Source: Salaquimonas pukyongi (GTDB lineage: Bacteria; Pseudomonadota; Alphaproteobacteria; Rhizobiales; Rhizobiaceae). From it: a stretch of 64,000 nucleotides of DNA. The stretch's first letter is position 1; every line of letters begins with the position of its first letter. Below, in pieces: positions 47,495 through 55,767 of the stretch. The position numbers were made by a program, and so were the translations under genes. The DNA lies in contig NZ_CP019044.1 of NCBI RefSeq assembly GCF_001953055.1, positions 1,302,001 through 1,366,000 on the forward strand, given 5' to 3'. The notes beneath the pieces were generated by a model. It was not told the DNA's origin, ran no database searches, and saw only the letters and a list, made by a program, of their open reading frames with translations.

Positions 47495-49564
47495 CTATCC
47501 GCGCAGCCGCTTGACAAGGCTGTTGCCGTCTTCCTTGCGAGCCACAGGGGCCTTGGGCGCCCCCGGCGGGTTTTTGGCTGCCTCCGCATAGCGCTGTTCG
47601 ATGCTCTTGGTGGCAAGCGCCTCAAGGGCATCGATTTTCGACCGGTCCGGCATTTTGCTACCGGGCGCAGCAGGTGCATCAGCCATTGCCGCATTCCCGG
47701 CATTTCCGCCCGGTGGTGTTGAATGTGGCGGTGCATCTGGCGTTGCATGAAACGTTGCAGGTGCTGCTTGCGGTGCGGTTGCCGGTGCAGGCGCCATTGC
47801 CGGTGCAGGCGAAGTCATGGCCGCAGTTGCCGCACGCACCGGTTCCTGCCCGTACGGATCGTCTGTTTGGGTCAGGTTTGCCGGCATGTGGTTGCCGCGC
47901 ATGCGGGTGACAACGGCATTCAGGTTGACTTCGCGCCCGGCGCGCACGGCGTCCTGGTTCTCGCGAATATGCGCCCCCGGCAGGTCTTCTGCACCGACCG
48001 TCTCGAACGTCATGCGCATCGGCGAATAGACGGCTTCGCCGAAGGCGATGCACTCGCGGTTGGAGATCGAAGGCAGGAAGGCGATCGTGCTCTGCGCGCC
48101 GCTGTTGAACGCCCCTGCGATGATTTCCTGGTCCTTGGTGTTGGAAAGCCGCATGGCGAAAAAGCTGTTGCACTGGGACAGGATGGTCTGGTCGAGTTCG
48201 CTTGGCCGCTGGGTGATGATGCCGAGATAGGCGCCGTATTTCCGGCCTTCCTTCGCGATGCGTCCGATCGCCATACGGGTCGGCCAGAATCCGGCCTTTG
48301 GATCGGCGGGAATGTAGCGGTGCGCTTCCTCGGCAACCACCAGTGTCTGAACCGCCCCCTCGCTCGACAGCGCAAGATCGAAGGCGAGCCGGCACAAAAC
48401 CGAGACGACGGACGATACCACCTCTGAAGGCAGACCCGACATCTCCAGGATGCAGATGGGACGGCCCCCCTGCGGGATTCTGAAAATCTCCGAGATCACT
48501 TCGTTGATCCGGTCGCCGCCGCATTTGGAAGGATCGAACATGAACTGGAAGCGTGCATCGTTGACGATGGTCTCGATGCGGTCCTTGAGCGATTTCAGAT
48601 GCGGTTTTTCGGCCTTGCCGTCGAGCCTGCCGATCCGGTCATCGATCAGCTTGAGAAGGTCCAGCATGCGATAGGGAACAGGTGTATCGGCATTGATGCG
48701 CTGTTTTGCGGTGTTGGCCGAACGGATCAGCGACATGTTCGTGTCGCGGGCCTCTTCCATGTGCTGCGTTCTGGCCGTAACGACCATGTCGCGCAGGATT
48801 TCCTTTTCCACCTCGATGCCGTCCTGGCCGCGGAAAATCACTTCCGCAATCTCTTCCAGCGTGAACAGCCAGAAGGGCAGCACAAGACGGCTGGCGTTGA
48901 GTACATAGCCGTTTCTGGGAAATGCAGAGCCGAATTCATTGTGCGGGTCGAGCAGCAATACGCGAATGTCGGGCCGCGCCTCGACGATCTTCCGCAACAT
49001 CAGGGTGACCGACGTGGATTTGCCAACGCCGGTGGAGCCAACCACGGCAAAATGCCGGCTCAGCAGCTTTTCAAAGTCGATCTTTGCCTCGATCGAGGGA
49101 TCCTGGGTAACGTGCCCGATGCGGATCGTCGTTTCCGAATTGTTTCTAAATACCGCCGCCAGATCGCTGGAGCGGATACGGTGGGCAATGCATCCCAATT
49201 GCGGGAAACCGGAAATGCCGGTCGTAAAACGGGTGCCGTCCCTTGTGGGCGCCACTTCACCGATCAGTTCCACATGGACGGCCACATGATTGCGCTCGCC
49301 GTCCACCCAGCCATTGTCGGGCGAAACCACCTTGGCGGTCTGTCCGATAACGCGGTTCTCGCCAACCCAGATCGAGACAATCTGTCCGACTGCCCAGTAG
49401 TTTTCCATGTATTCGAGACGGTCGTCCACCTCGGCAGCGATCACCGCATGGTGGGCATCGCACCGGATCACATGGCCCCGGGTGCGGCGGCGGTCCGGGT
49501 CAAGCTCGCCCTCGCCCGTGCCGGCAGGGTTCTGCGGCGCGCTCTCGCTTGCCCTTACGGCCAT
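47495..49564 (-). CDS. HerA-type (DUF87) DNA-translocating ATPase
   Basis: About 689 aa. N-terminal beta-barrel (HAS-barrel-like: RCDAHHAVIAAEVDDRLEYM), then a RecA-like ATPase with Walker A VGSTGVGKSTSVTLML, Walker B LLLDPHNEFG, and the hallmark VVAEEAHRYIPAD and IITQRPSELDQTILSQC. HerA-type pumps move DNA and usually work with NurA nuclease or in anti-phage systems; neither partner is here. The last 150 residues are a Pro/Ala/Thr-rich disordered tail with a basic end (SLVKRLRG). The start is chosen at ATG 49564 (MAVRASES); an in-frame frame extends to 49684 and no strong ribosome site favours either. Confidence 0.85.
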   Translation of the reverse strand: MAVRASESAPQNPAGTGEGELDPDRRRTRGHVIRCDAHHAVIAAEVDDRLEYMENYWAVGQIVSIWVGENRVIGQTAKVVSPDNGWVDGERNHVAVHVELIGEVAPTRDGTRFTTGISGFPQLGCIAHRIRSSDLAAVFRNNSETTIRIGHVTQDPSIEAKIDFEKLLSRHFAVVGSTGVGKSTSVTLMLRKIVEARPDIRVLLLDPHNEFGSAFPRNGYVLNASRLVLPFWLFTLEEIAEVIFRGQDGIEVEKEILRDMVVTARTQHMEEARDTNMSLIRSANTAKQRINADTPVPYRMLDLLKLIDDRIGRLDGKAEKPHLKSLKDRIETIVNDARFQFMFDPSKCGGDRINEVISEIFRIPQGGRPICILEMSGLPSEVVSSVVSVLCRLAFDLALSSEGAVQTLVVAEEAHRYIPADPKAGFWPTRMAIGRIAKEGRKYGAYLGIITQRPSELDQTILSQCNSFFAMRLSNTKDQEIIAGAFNSGAQSTIAFLPSISNRECIAFGEAVYSPMRMTFETVGAEDLPGAHIRENQDAVRAGREVNLNAVVTRMRGNHMPANLTQTDDPYGQEPVRAATAAMTSPAPAMAPAPATAPQAAPATFHATPDAPPHSTPPGGNAGNAAMADAPAAPGSKMPDRSKIDALEALATKSIEQRYAEAAKNPPGAPKAPVARKEDGNSLVKRLRG

Positions 49565-49782
49565 CGCATGGTCTGTCGGTTCACTCTGCAAGTCGATCAC
49601 ACAACTGTTACGGCGGATGTATACAGTTTCGTTCAGGAAGGTAAATTTTTGGTTCAATTTCGGCTGCCGACCTTGCTTTTGCACCGGATGCGCTTCATTG
49701 CGTCGGGATAGCCGTTGAGCAAGAAGGCCGGGCTGTCCCGGCAGGGGATACTGCGCATTGGCGCCGGCGTGAGGAGGGCTGT

Positions 49783-51210
49783 ATGAGCTTGGAGGATACC
49801 GATACCGGCACGCCCCGCGAAGGGCATGAAGCCGTGCCCGGTTTCGACGAGACCCTCTACAACGAAGATGGCCACCTGCGCACCGACTTCACCGAGGCCG
49901 TGCGCGAGGCGGTCGCAGCAGGCAATCGTGAAGCCGTCGTGGGGCTGATCGGTCCGCTGCATGAATCAGAACTTGGCGATCTTCTCGAAGCGCTTGCCTC
50001 CGAGGATCGCCAGGGTCTGGTGCGCCTTGCCGGCGGGGAGTTCGATTTTACCTCGCTTACCGAGGTGGACGAGGCAATCCGCCTGGACGTTGTCGGCTCG
50101 CTGCCCAATGCGGCCATTGCCGATGCCATCCAGGACCTCGACTCTGACGATGCCATCTACATTCTCGAGGACATGGAGAAGGCGGATCAGGAAGAGGTTC
50201 TTGACCGCCTGCCATTCGATGATCGCATATTGCTGCGCCGCGCGCTCGAATACCCCGAGGAGTCCGCCGGCCGCCGCATGCAGACCGAGTTTATCGCGGT
50301 GCCGCCGTTCTGGACGGTAGGGCAGGCGATTGACTACATGCGGGAAGAGGAAGAGCTCCCCAACCGTTTCCACGAGATATTCATCATCTCGCCGCAATAC
50401 GAACTTCTCGGCTATGTCCAGCTCGACCGGCTGCTGCGCACCGGGCGCAGCGCCAGGATCGAAACGATCATGGAAGAATCCATCCACCCGATCGACGCCA
50501 TGCTCGATCAGGAGGAGGCGGCCTACATTTTTCAGCAATACGATCTTCTGTCTGCTGCCGTGGTGGACAATGGCGGGCGGCTCGTCGGCGTCATGACGAT
50601 TGATGACATTGTCGATGTCATCAATCAGGAGGCTGAAGAAGACATCAAACGCCTGGCCGGGGTCGGTGACGAGGAATTGTCGGATACGGTGCTCGAGATT
50701 GCCCGCTCGCGCTTTTTGTGGCTGTTGATCAACCTTGTAACCGCCGTCCTTGCTTCGGCGGTCATCGGCCTGTTTGATGGCACCATCGAACAGATGGTGG
50801 CACTGGCCATCCTGATGCCGATTGTTGCCTCCATGGGCGGCAATGCCGGCACCCAGACCATGACCGTCGCCGTGCGCGCGCTCGCCACCCGCGACATGGA
50901 CAGCTACAACACAAGGCGCATCATTCGCCGCGAAATCTTGGTCGGCCTGCTCAACGGCGCTGCGTTCGCGCTGCTTATCGGCGTGATCGCCGCCTGGTGG
51001 TTTTCCAGCCCCGACATCGGCCTGATCATTGCGGTCGCCATGGTCTTCAACATGCTCTGTGCCGCGCTGGCAGGTATTTTGATCCCCATCCTGCTGGATC
51101 GGCTTGATCTTGATCCGGCGATTGCCTCCAGCGTTTTCGTCACCACTGTCACCGATGTGGTCGGCTTCTTCGCTTTTCTGGGACTGGCAGCCTGGTGGTT
51201 CGGCATCTGA
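49783..51210 (+). CDS. mgtE: Magnesium transporter MgtE
   Basis: 475-aa Mg2+ channel of the inner membrane. The N-terminal helical MgtE-N domain (about 40-150) is followed by two CBS domains (about 165-290, including VVDNGGRLVGVMTIDDIVDV) and five helices. Pore motifs PIVASMGGNAGTQTMTVAVR and the C-terminal SSVFVTTVTDVVGFFAFLGL are diagnostic. The gate closes when Mg2+ binds the CBS domains. GAGGAGGG lies upstream of the ATG. A run of 11-bp tandem repeats follows at once. Confidence 0.97.
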   Translation: MSLEDTDTGTPREGHEAVPGFDETLYNEDGHLRTDFTEAVREAVAAGNREAVVGLIGPLHESELGDLLEALASEDRQGLVRLAGGEFDFTSLTEVDEAIRLDVVGSLPNAAIADAIQDLDSDDAIYILEDMEKADQEEVLDRLPFDDRILLRRALEYPEESAGRRMQTEFIAVPPFWTVGQAIDYMREEEELPNRFHEIFIISPQYELLGYVQLDRLLRTGRSARIETIMEESIHPIDAMLDQEEAAYIFQQYDLLSAAVVDNGGRLVGVMTIDDIVDVINQEAEEDIKRLAGVGDEELSDTVLEIARSRFLWLLINLVTAVLASAVIGLFDGTIEQMVALAILMPIVASMGGNAGTQTMTVAVRALATRDMDSYNTRRIIRREILVGLLNGAAFALLIGVIAAWWFSSPDIGLIIAVAMVFNMLCAALAGILIPILLDRLDLDPAIASSVFVTTVTDVVGFFAFLGLAAWWFGI

Positions 51211-51217
51211 CCGGCAC

Positions 51218-51261
51218 TGGCACGGCATTGGCACGGCACTGGAACGGCATTGGCACGGCAC
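51218..51261. repeat. Tandem 11-bp repeat, four units
   Basis: Units TGGCACGGCAT, TGGCACGGCAC, TGGAACGGCAT and TGGCACGGCAC at 51218-51261, preceded by a partial GGCAC. They lie 7 bases after the mgtE stop. One mismatch only, so the array is young or under conversion. Confidence 0.85.
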
Positions 51262-51267
51262 TTTACT

Positions 51268-51299
51268 TTTACGTAAGTCAGCGTTGACTTTTACGTAAA
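51268..51299 (+). promoter_or_regulatory. Paired palindromic operators of the MerR gene
   Basis: Two palindromes of the TTTACGTAAA type at 51268-51277 (TTTACGTAAG) and 51290-51299 (TTTACGTAAA), 22 bases apart, about two helical turns. TTGACT (51284-51289) between them is a good -35 element. As I recall, LiuR-type MerR regulators of branched-chain amino acid breakdown bind sites of this kind; autoregulation is inferred. Confidence 0.6.
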
Positions 51300-51317
51300 T
51301 CTGCCAAACAACAGGGC

Positions 51318-51731
51318 ATGACCTTGGACACTGCCATTCCAGATTCGCGCGAGTTCTACACGATCACCGATTTGACCCGGGAGTTCGGCGTATCCACCCG
51401 CACCATCCGTTTTTACGAGGATGAGGGGCTGATCAGCCCCCAGCGGCGCGGCCGCACCCGATTGTTCCGCCAGTCCGACCGGCGGTTGCTGAGCTTCATC
51501 CTGCGCGGAAAGCGGCTCGGCTTTTCCATCGCCGAAATCCGCGAAATCAAGGACATGTACAAGGAACCGCCGGGCGAATCCGGGCAATTGCGCCTCCTGA
51601 TCGACAAGGTGAAGGAAAAGCGCGGCGAACTGGAACAAAAGCGCCGCGACATCGAGGAAACGCTGCGCGAACTCGATCAGGTCGAGGAAACCAGCCTGGC
51701 ACGGCTGGCCGAAATCGGCGTCGGCACCTGA
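51318..51731 (+). CDS. MerR-family transcriptional regulator
   Basis: 137 aa with the MerR N-terminal winged helix (YTITDLTREFGVSTRTIRFY) and the EGLISPQRRGRTRLF wing. The dimer helix (LRLLIDKVKEKRGELEQKRR) lacks the Cys residues of metal-sensing MerR proteins, so it is unlikely to sense copper. The sequence fits the group of LiuR-like regulators. It is autoregulated if the palindromes 18 bases upstream are its sites. No liu genes are adjacent. Confidence 0.88.
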   Translation: MTLDTAIPDSREFYTITDLTREFGVSTRTIRFYEDEGLISPQRRGRTRLFRQSDRRLLSFILRGKRLGFSIAEIREIKDMYKEPPGESGQLRLLIDKVKEKRGELEQKRRDIEETLRELDQVEETSLARLAEIGVGT

Positions 51732-51734
51732 CGG

Positions 51735-51762
51735 TTGATCCTCCCGGCGGAACCAGGATCAA
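51735..51762. terminator. Stem-loop between convergent genes
   Basis: TTGATCCT (51735-51742) and AGGATCAA (51755-51762) pair over 8 bp around a 12-base loop, between the merR stop and the end of the convergent methyltransferase-like gene. No T-run on either side, so a weak or bidirectional terminator at best. Confidence 0.4.
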
Positions 51763-51787
51763 GACTCAATAGCAGTGAGTTTTGGCC

Positions 51788-52270
51788 CTAAAGCCAGCGC
51801 CGAACCTTCTTTGCATAGTGATGCCAGGCCGTACCGAACTTGCGGGCAAGGTGTTTTTCCTCCCCCTCAATGGCAAGTTTGGTCACCGCATAGGCTGCCA
51901 GAAAGGCGGCCGGCAACAGCCAGGCATTGCCAAGCGCCAGCCCAAGCCCGACCGTCAGCATCGTATTGGAAAGATAAATCGGGTTTCTTGAAAAACTGAA
52001 CGGACCGCTGGTTACCAGACGGCTCGCTGCCTTTGTCGGCAGGATGGTCGTCTTGTGCCGGCGCAACTCGGCAAATGTCCGCACATCGATGAAAACGGCT
52101 GCCGCGATCAGCAATAACCCGGCCATGAACGCCATGCCCCCAACCGTTCCCGGCAGCCAGGGAAGGGGATAGACCCACGCCTGGATAGACAGTGCGGACA
52201 GAATTGCTACCGCATAAAGAACCGGCGGCCAGGGAAAGGACGAGGGTGGCTTTTCCTGAAGTGTCGTCAT
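51788..52270 (-). CDS. Isoprenylcysteine carboxyl methyltransferase-like membrane protein
   Basis: 160 aa with about four hydrophobic helices. The C-terminal part RLVTSGPFSFSRNPIYLSN and EGEEKHLARKFGTAWHHYAKKV matches the PEMT/ICMT-type fold (PF04191/PF04140 group), in which the RNP(I/M)Y and the EE...G..Y motifs bind S-adenosylmethionine. Substrate unknown. ATG 52270 is chosen because upstream sequence lacks conserved character. It faces the DUF1624 gene upstream in the same direction, about 90 bases away. Confidence 0.85.
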   Translation of the reverse strand: MTTLQEKPPSSFPWPPVLYAVAILSALSIQAWVYPLPWLPGTVGGMAFMAGLLLIAAAVFIDVRTFAELRRHKTTILPTKAASRLVTSGPFSFSRNPIYLSNTMLTVGLGLALGNAWLLPAAFLAAYAVTKLAIEGEEKHLARKFGTAWHHYAKKVRRWL

Positions 52271-52361
52271 CGATAGCGATCCGTCTGGCACCAATTTCTG
52301 TGGCTTTGGGCTCCGCAGCCAGGCTTTTGCCGTTTCAGCGCCCTGAATCGGTTTTTGAACA

Positions 52362-53120
52362 TCAGCGCATAACCAGTTGAACCAGATACAGGATTGCCAG
52401 CATGACCGGTTGGTGCAGCAGGTAGTAGACAAGGCTGTTGCGGCCGATGAAACGAAGCGTGGCGGCAATGCCTCCCTTCGCCCGCCTGCCGGCAAGTTGA
52501 GCGGCCATGCCGCTTGAAATCAGCCACTTGCCCAATGCCAGCCCGGTAAGTTCTGCAGCAAGAAACGGAAACACCGGCACATAGTCGCTCGAACGCGGCA
52601 TGACGGCGTTCAGCCCGCTCCACCACCACCAGGGCGCATTGAACAGCTCGCTTCGGGCATAAGAAGCGGCCAGCAGCACGCCGGCAGCAAGCGCAAGCAG
52701 GACCGGTACCGGCAGCCGTACGAAGAAGATGCACAATATGGTTGCCAGGGCGATGTGATGGAGAATGCCGAAAAAGATGAAAATGTCCGGTGTTGCGAAT
52801 CGCGTTGCAAGGGTGATCAGAAAGGCTGCACCGGCTATCTTTCCCAGCCGCCATAAAAACGGCCTTGCCTTCAGGCCGCTGTGATGGGCAAGGGCAAAGG
52901 AGACCCCGACCAGTACCAGAAAGCTGGAGGCGATCAGCCGTGCATACCAGATCATCCAGGCCTGGGTGGCGAAACCGCGCTCGACAAAACCGAACAGTTC
53001 CAGATCCCAGCCAAAGTGAAACGTGGTCATCGCAACGAGCGCCAGCCCTCTGGCGAGATCGACCGCATCGACCCGAAAGGATCTGGCTTCAGGCTCGGCC
53101 TGCCCGATCGGATCAGCCAT
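52362..53120 (-). CDS. DUF1624 / heparan-alpha-glucosaminide acetyltransferase-like membrane protein
   Basis: 252 aa with seven or more hydrophobic helices. FRVDAVDLARGLALVAMTTFH and HFGWDLELFGF, FIFFGILHHIALATI and SLVYYLLHQPVMLAILYL are typical of DUF1624 (PF07786), related to acyltransferases that modify glycans or lipids in the membrane. ATG 53120 is the preferred start, though its ribosome site is weak; ATG 53141 is an alternative. Substrate unknown. Confidence 0.82.
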   Translation of the reverse strand: MADPIGQAEPEARSFRVDAVDLARGLALVAMTTFHFGWDLELFGFVERGFATQAWMIWYARLIASSFLVLVGVSFALAHHSGLKARPFLWRLGKIAGAAFLITLATRFATPDIFIFFGILHHIALATILCIFFVRLPVPVLLALAAGVLLAASYARSELFNAPWWWWSGLNAVMPRSSDYVPVFPFLAAELTGLALGKWLISSGMAAQLAGRRAKGGIAATLRFIGRNSLVYYLLHQPVMLAILYLVQLVMR

Positions 53121-53255
53121 GGTTTGGGCTTTGCTCTGCATGGCTTGTTTATGCACTTCAAACCGGCATTGTTGAAGGGGCTGCATGCAGGGAAGGGGCA
53201 ATTGCTGCCCTCTTTGGCTGCTGTAGCGGGATAGGGCCGTTAAAGGTCTTGCGAG

Positions 53256-53274
53256 GCATGCACGGCGTGCATGC
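53256..53274. promoter_or_regulatory. Perfect 8-bp inverted repeat, operator-like
   Basis: GCATGCAC (53256-53263), GGC, GTGCATGC (53267-53274). Lies in the divergent region 53121-53417, between the DUF1624 gene and the small membrane gene. It could be a regulator-binding site or a hairpin; no further evidence. Confidence 0.35.
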
Positions 53275-53314
53275 GAGATATCCCAAATTGTGACCGTTTG
53301 ATGTCAGAATCCGC

Positions 53315-53343
53315 TTGCCAAAATCTTACCAAATCCTTAAATG
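53315..53343 (+). promoter_or_regulatory. Candidate promoter of the 43-aa membrane protein
   Basis: TTGCCA (53315-53320), 17-base spacer, TAAATG (53338-53343). It predicts a start near 53350, about 70 bases before the ATG at 53418. Confidence 0.5.
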
Positions 53344-53417
53344 CCGCCCGCTGCCCTTGTTGAGCAGCGCCAAGACCAAGCCGGATCAACCGGCGATAAA
53401 TTCAGTGGGCGTCAAAC

Positions 53418-53549
53418 ATGCTTCATGAAAAATCTCCCGGCTCCGTTTGGAACGTGGCCGTGGTAGCCATTGTTGTGTTGTTGGCCGTAATGGCCGTTGG
53501 CGGGCTGGTACCCGGCCCGGAGACTGCAACGCTGGCTTCAGCGCAATAA
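53418..53549 (+). CDS. Small single-span membrane protein
   Basis: 43-aa frame with one hydrophobic helix (VAVVAIVVLLAVMAVGGLV), a short charged N-terminus (MLHEKSPGSVW) and a polar tail PGPETATLASAQ. It lies between a plausible promoter (53315-53343) and a very strong terminator (53571-53607), so it is a stand-alone transcript. No family recognised. The ribosome site is weak (AGTGGG). Confidence 0.6.
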   Translation: MLHEKSPGSVWNVAVVAIVVLLAVMAVGGLVPGPETATLASAQ

Positions 53550-53570
53550 CCGGGCAAGACCGGGATTAAT

Positions 53571-53607
53571 AAAAAACCGCACCAGGCGCCTGCCGGTGCG
53601 GTTTTTT
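53571..53607 (+). terminator. Strong intrinsic terminator
   Basis: A 13-bp stem (AAAAAACCGCACC with GGTGCGGTTTTTT) around an 11-base loop, with the T-run inside and after the stem. It works on both strands. It ends the small membrane gene and isolates the rhodanese gene. Confidence 0.93.
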
Positions 53608-53670
53608 GTTGGCTGCTTTGCTTTTATCGTGGAAGGATGAAAGCAACAAGTCAGACAAAGAGGAAGCGGC

Positions 53671-54066
53671 ATGGCGATTACCGGCGTCAAAACCCTGGTG
53701 GAACGCGCAAACAGGGAGATCACCACCCACGAACCGGCTGAGGCCCTGGCCCGCCAGGCTTCAGGTGCTGTCCTGGTCGACATCCGCGACATTCGCGAAT
53801 TGAACCGTGAAGGCCGGGTTGAAGGCGCCGTTCATGCCCCTCGCGGCATGCTGGAATTCTGGTTTGACCCCGAAAGCCCTTATCACAAGGAGGTCTTTGC
53901 CCAGGACAGCGAATACATTCTGTTCTGCGCGGCAGGCTGGCGCTCCGCCCTTGCAGCGAAAACCCTCAAGGACATGGGATTTGAAAACATCGCCCATGTG
54001 GACGGCGGCTTCGGGGCGCTCAGCGAACAGGGCGCCACCATCACGGGCAAAAAAGCCGAAAGCTGA
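53671..54066 (+). CDS. Rhodanese-like sulfurtransferase
   Basis: 131-aa single-domain rhodanese. VLVDIRDIRELNREGRVEGA is the substrate-loop motif and the active-site loop is FCAAGWRS, with the catalytic Cys at residue 86; HVDGGFGAL is the C-terminal helix. Acts as a sulfur donor or in thiosulfate handling; no partner genes nearby. AGGAAG precedes the ATG. Confidence 0.92.
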   Translation: MAITGVKTLVERANREITTHEPAEALARQASGAVLVDIRDIRELNREGRVEGAVHAPRGMLEFWFDPESPYHKEVFAQDSEYILFCAAGWRSALAAKTLKDMGFENIAHVDGGFGALSEQGATITGKKAES

Positions 54067-54162
54067 CCGGCAGGGCAAACCCGGCAAGCGGTCTGTGGAT
54101 AGCATCAGCGCAAATGCGTGGCTGCCTGTTGCCGGGTCAATTGCCCTGCTAAGCTGGCGGCC

Positions 54163-54597
54163 ATGGCCTTGAACCTGCTGAAATTATGCGTTGGCGCCAC
54201 CTCAATAGAGGACCTGCAAAGCTGGATTGAAGGCAGGATGGCGCAAAAACGTGCCGAGGGCCTTGCCGAGGAGCATATCCATGTCACCCGCATGATGCCA
54301 AAACGCATGGACGAACTGCTGGATGGCGGCTCGCTGTACTGGGTCATCAAGGGCAATATTCAGGTTCGCGAACGCCTCGTCGATATTCGCCCCTTTACCG
54401 ACAAGGAGGGCATTCGCCGCTGTGAACTGGTGATGGACGGCAAACTGATTGCAACCCGCTGGCAGCCGCGCCGGGCTTTTCAGGGCTGGCGCTATCTGAC
54501 CGCCGAAGACGCACCAGGCGATCTCAGCGGCGATGAAGGCATTGCTGCACTGCCGCCCGGCTTGCGCAATGAATTGGCCGAACTCGGCCTGCTTTGA
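54163..54597 (+). CDS. DUF1489-family protein
   Basis: 144 aa. ATG 54163 gives MALNLLKLCVGATSIEDL, followed by HIHVTRMMPKRMDELLDGGS, SLYWVIKGNIQVRERLVDIR and a C-terminal WQPRRAFQGWRYL, the features of DUF1489 (PF07370), found across alphaproteobacteria. Its function is unknown. In the longer frame the first 15 residues are not conserved. Confidence 0.88.
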   Translation: MALNLLKLCVGATSIEDLQSWIEGRMAQKRAEGLAEEHIHVTRMMPKRMDELLDGGSLYWVIKGNIQVRERLVDIRPFTDKEGIRRCELVMDGKLIATRWQPRRAFQGWRYLTAEDAPGDLSGDEGIAALPPGLRNELAELGLL

Positions 54598-54741
54598 TGT
54601 AAAAAAAGCCGGGTTTTGGCCCGTTTCTTATCTTAACCATGGGGAAACAAAATCCTTCGATTTTCCGGTTTTGCTTGCGCAGGCAGAGCACTTGTTGAAC
54701 AATAATACTTGCGGTTGGGACTTCTGGGTGAGGGACAAGTC

Positions 54742-55677
54742 ATGTATCCGGATACAATCACAGGTGGCAGCAGCGCTGGCAGCAGACAAGCTTACGTTAT
54801 CGTCTGCGGCAACGAAAAAGGCGGCTCGGGCAAAACCACCACGGCGATGCACATTATCGTGCATCTTTTGAACAGCGGCCATACCGTGGCGAGCATCGAT
54901 CTGGACGCCCGCCAACTAAGCCTGACGCGCTATCTTGAAAATCGCCGCAACTGGTCACGCAAGCACAAGCTTTCCGTCCCCCATCCCCATCACGATCACC
55001 TGGTGCGCGGCAGCCACGACAGCGCATTCGAAAATGAGTCCGAGGAGCTGCGCCGTTTTTCCGAGGTCGTGCAACGCGTTGAAAACGAATATGATTTCAT
55101 CGTCATTGATACCCCGGGACACGACAGCTACCTGATGCGGCTTGCCCATTCCATGGCCGATACGCTGGTCACACCGCTAAACGATTCCTATGTGGATTTT
55201 GATGTATTGGGCCGGGTCGATCCGGCAACCGGCGAAGTCATCGAGATTTCCCATTATGCCCAGATGGTGCGCGAGGCGCGCCGGCACCGGCATTCTGTCG
55301 ACAATGCACTGCTTGACTGGATCGTCGTGCGCAACCGGCTTTCCCATCTTTCATCGAGAAACCAGGCGAGTGTTTCTGAAAGCCTGAAAAACCTGTCCAT
55401 GCAGCTTGGCTGCCGCCTGGCAGACGGCATTTCAGAACGCGTCATTTTCCGCGAACTGTTTCCGCTCGGCCTGACGGCGCTTGATGAACTGAACGAGGAA
55501 ACCCTGGGCAGCCAGCCAAGCATTTCCCACCTTGCAGGGCGCCAGGAAGTCCGCGCGCTGGTTTCGACCCTTCGCCTGCCGGTGGATTCAGCAAGCCGCC
55601 ACCGGGCTGCCGCCCGCAAAAACTGGATGAAAGAGGCGGAAAAACCGGTTGAGGGACTGCGCATCTTTGCCGATTAG
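54742..55677 (+). CDS. mipZ: Cell-division positioning ATPase MipZ
   Basis: 311-aa ParA-like ATPase that forms a gradient from the poles and inhibits FtsZ assembly, so division occurs at mid-cell. Deviant Walker A NEKGGSGKTTTAMH, DLDARQ as the A' motif, IVIDTPGHDS as Walker B; the PHHDH segment and NRLSHLSSRN are MipZ-specific. ATG 54742 with GAGGGA upstream. Longer than Caulobacter MipZ mainly at the C-terminus. Probable first gene of an operon with the VWA and J-domain genes. Confidence 0.93.
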   Translation: MYPDTITGGSSAGSRQAYVIVCGNEKGGSGKTTTAMHIIVHLLNSGHTVASIDLDARQLSLTRYLENRRNWSRKHKLSVPHPHHDHLVRGSHDSAFENESEELRRFSEVVQRVENEYDFIVIDTPGHDSYLMRLAHSMADTLVTPLNDSYVDFDVLGRVDPATGEVIEISHYAQMVREARRHRHSVDNALLDWIVVRNRLSHLSSRNQASVSESLKNLSMQLGCRLADGISERVIFRELFPLGLTALDELNEETLGSQPSISHLAGRQEVRALVSTLRLPVDSASRHRAAARKNWMKEAEKPVEGLRIFAD

Positions 55678-55767
55678 GGCCGCGCCCGGCCATTTTTGCC
55701 GCAATTACCTTGATTGCCAAGACGTTTGGGCCTTGCCTGTCACCGGCAATCACCCCAAATATTACCC

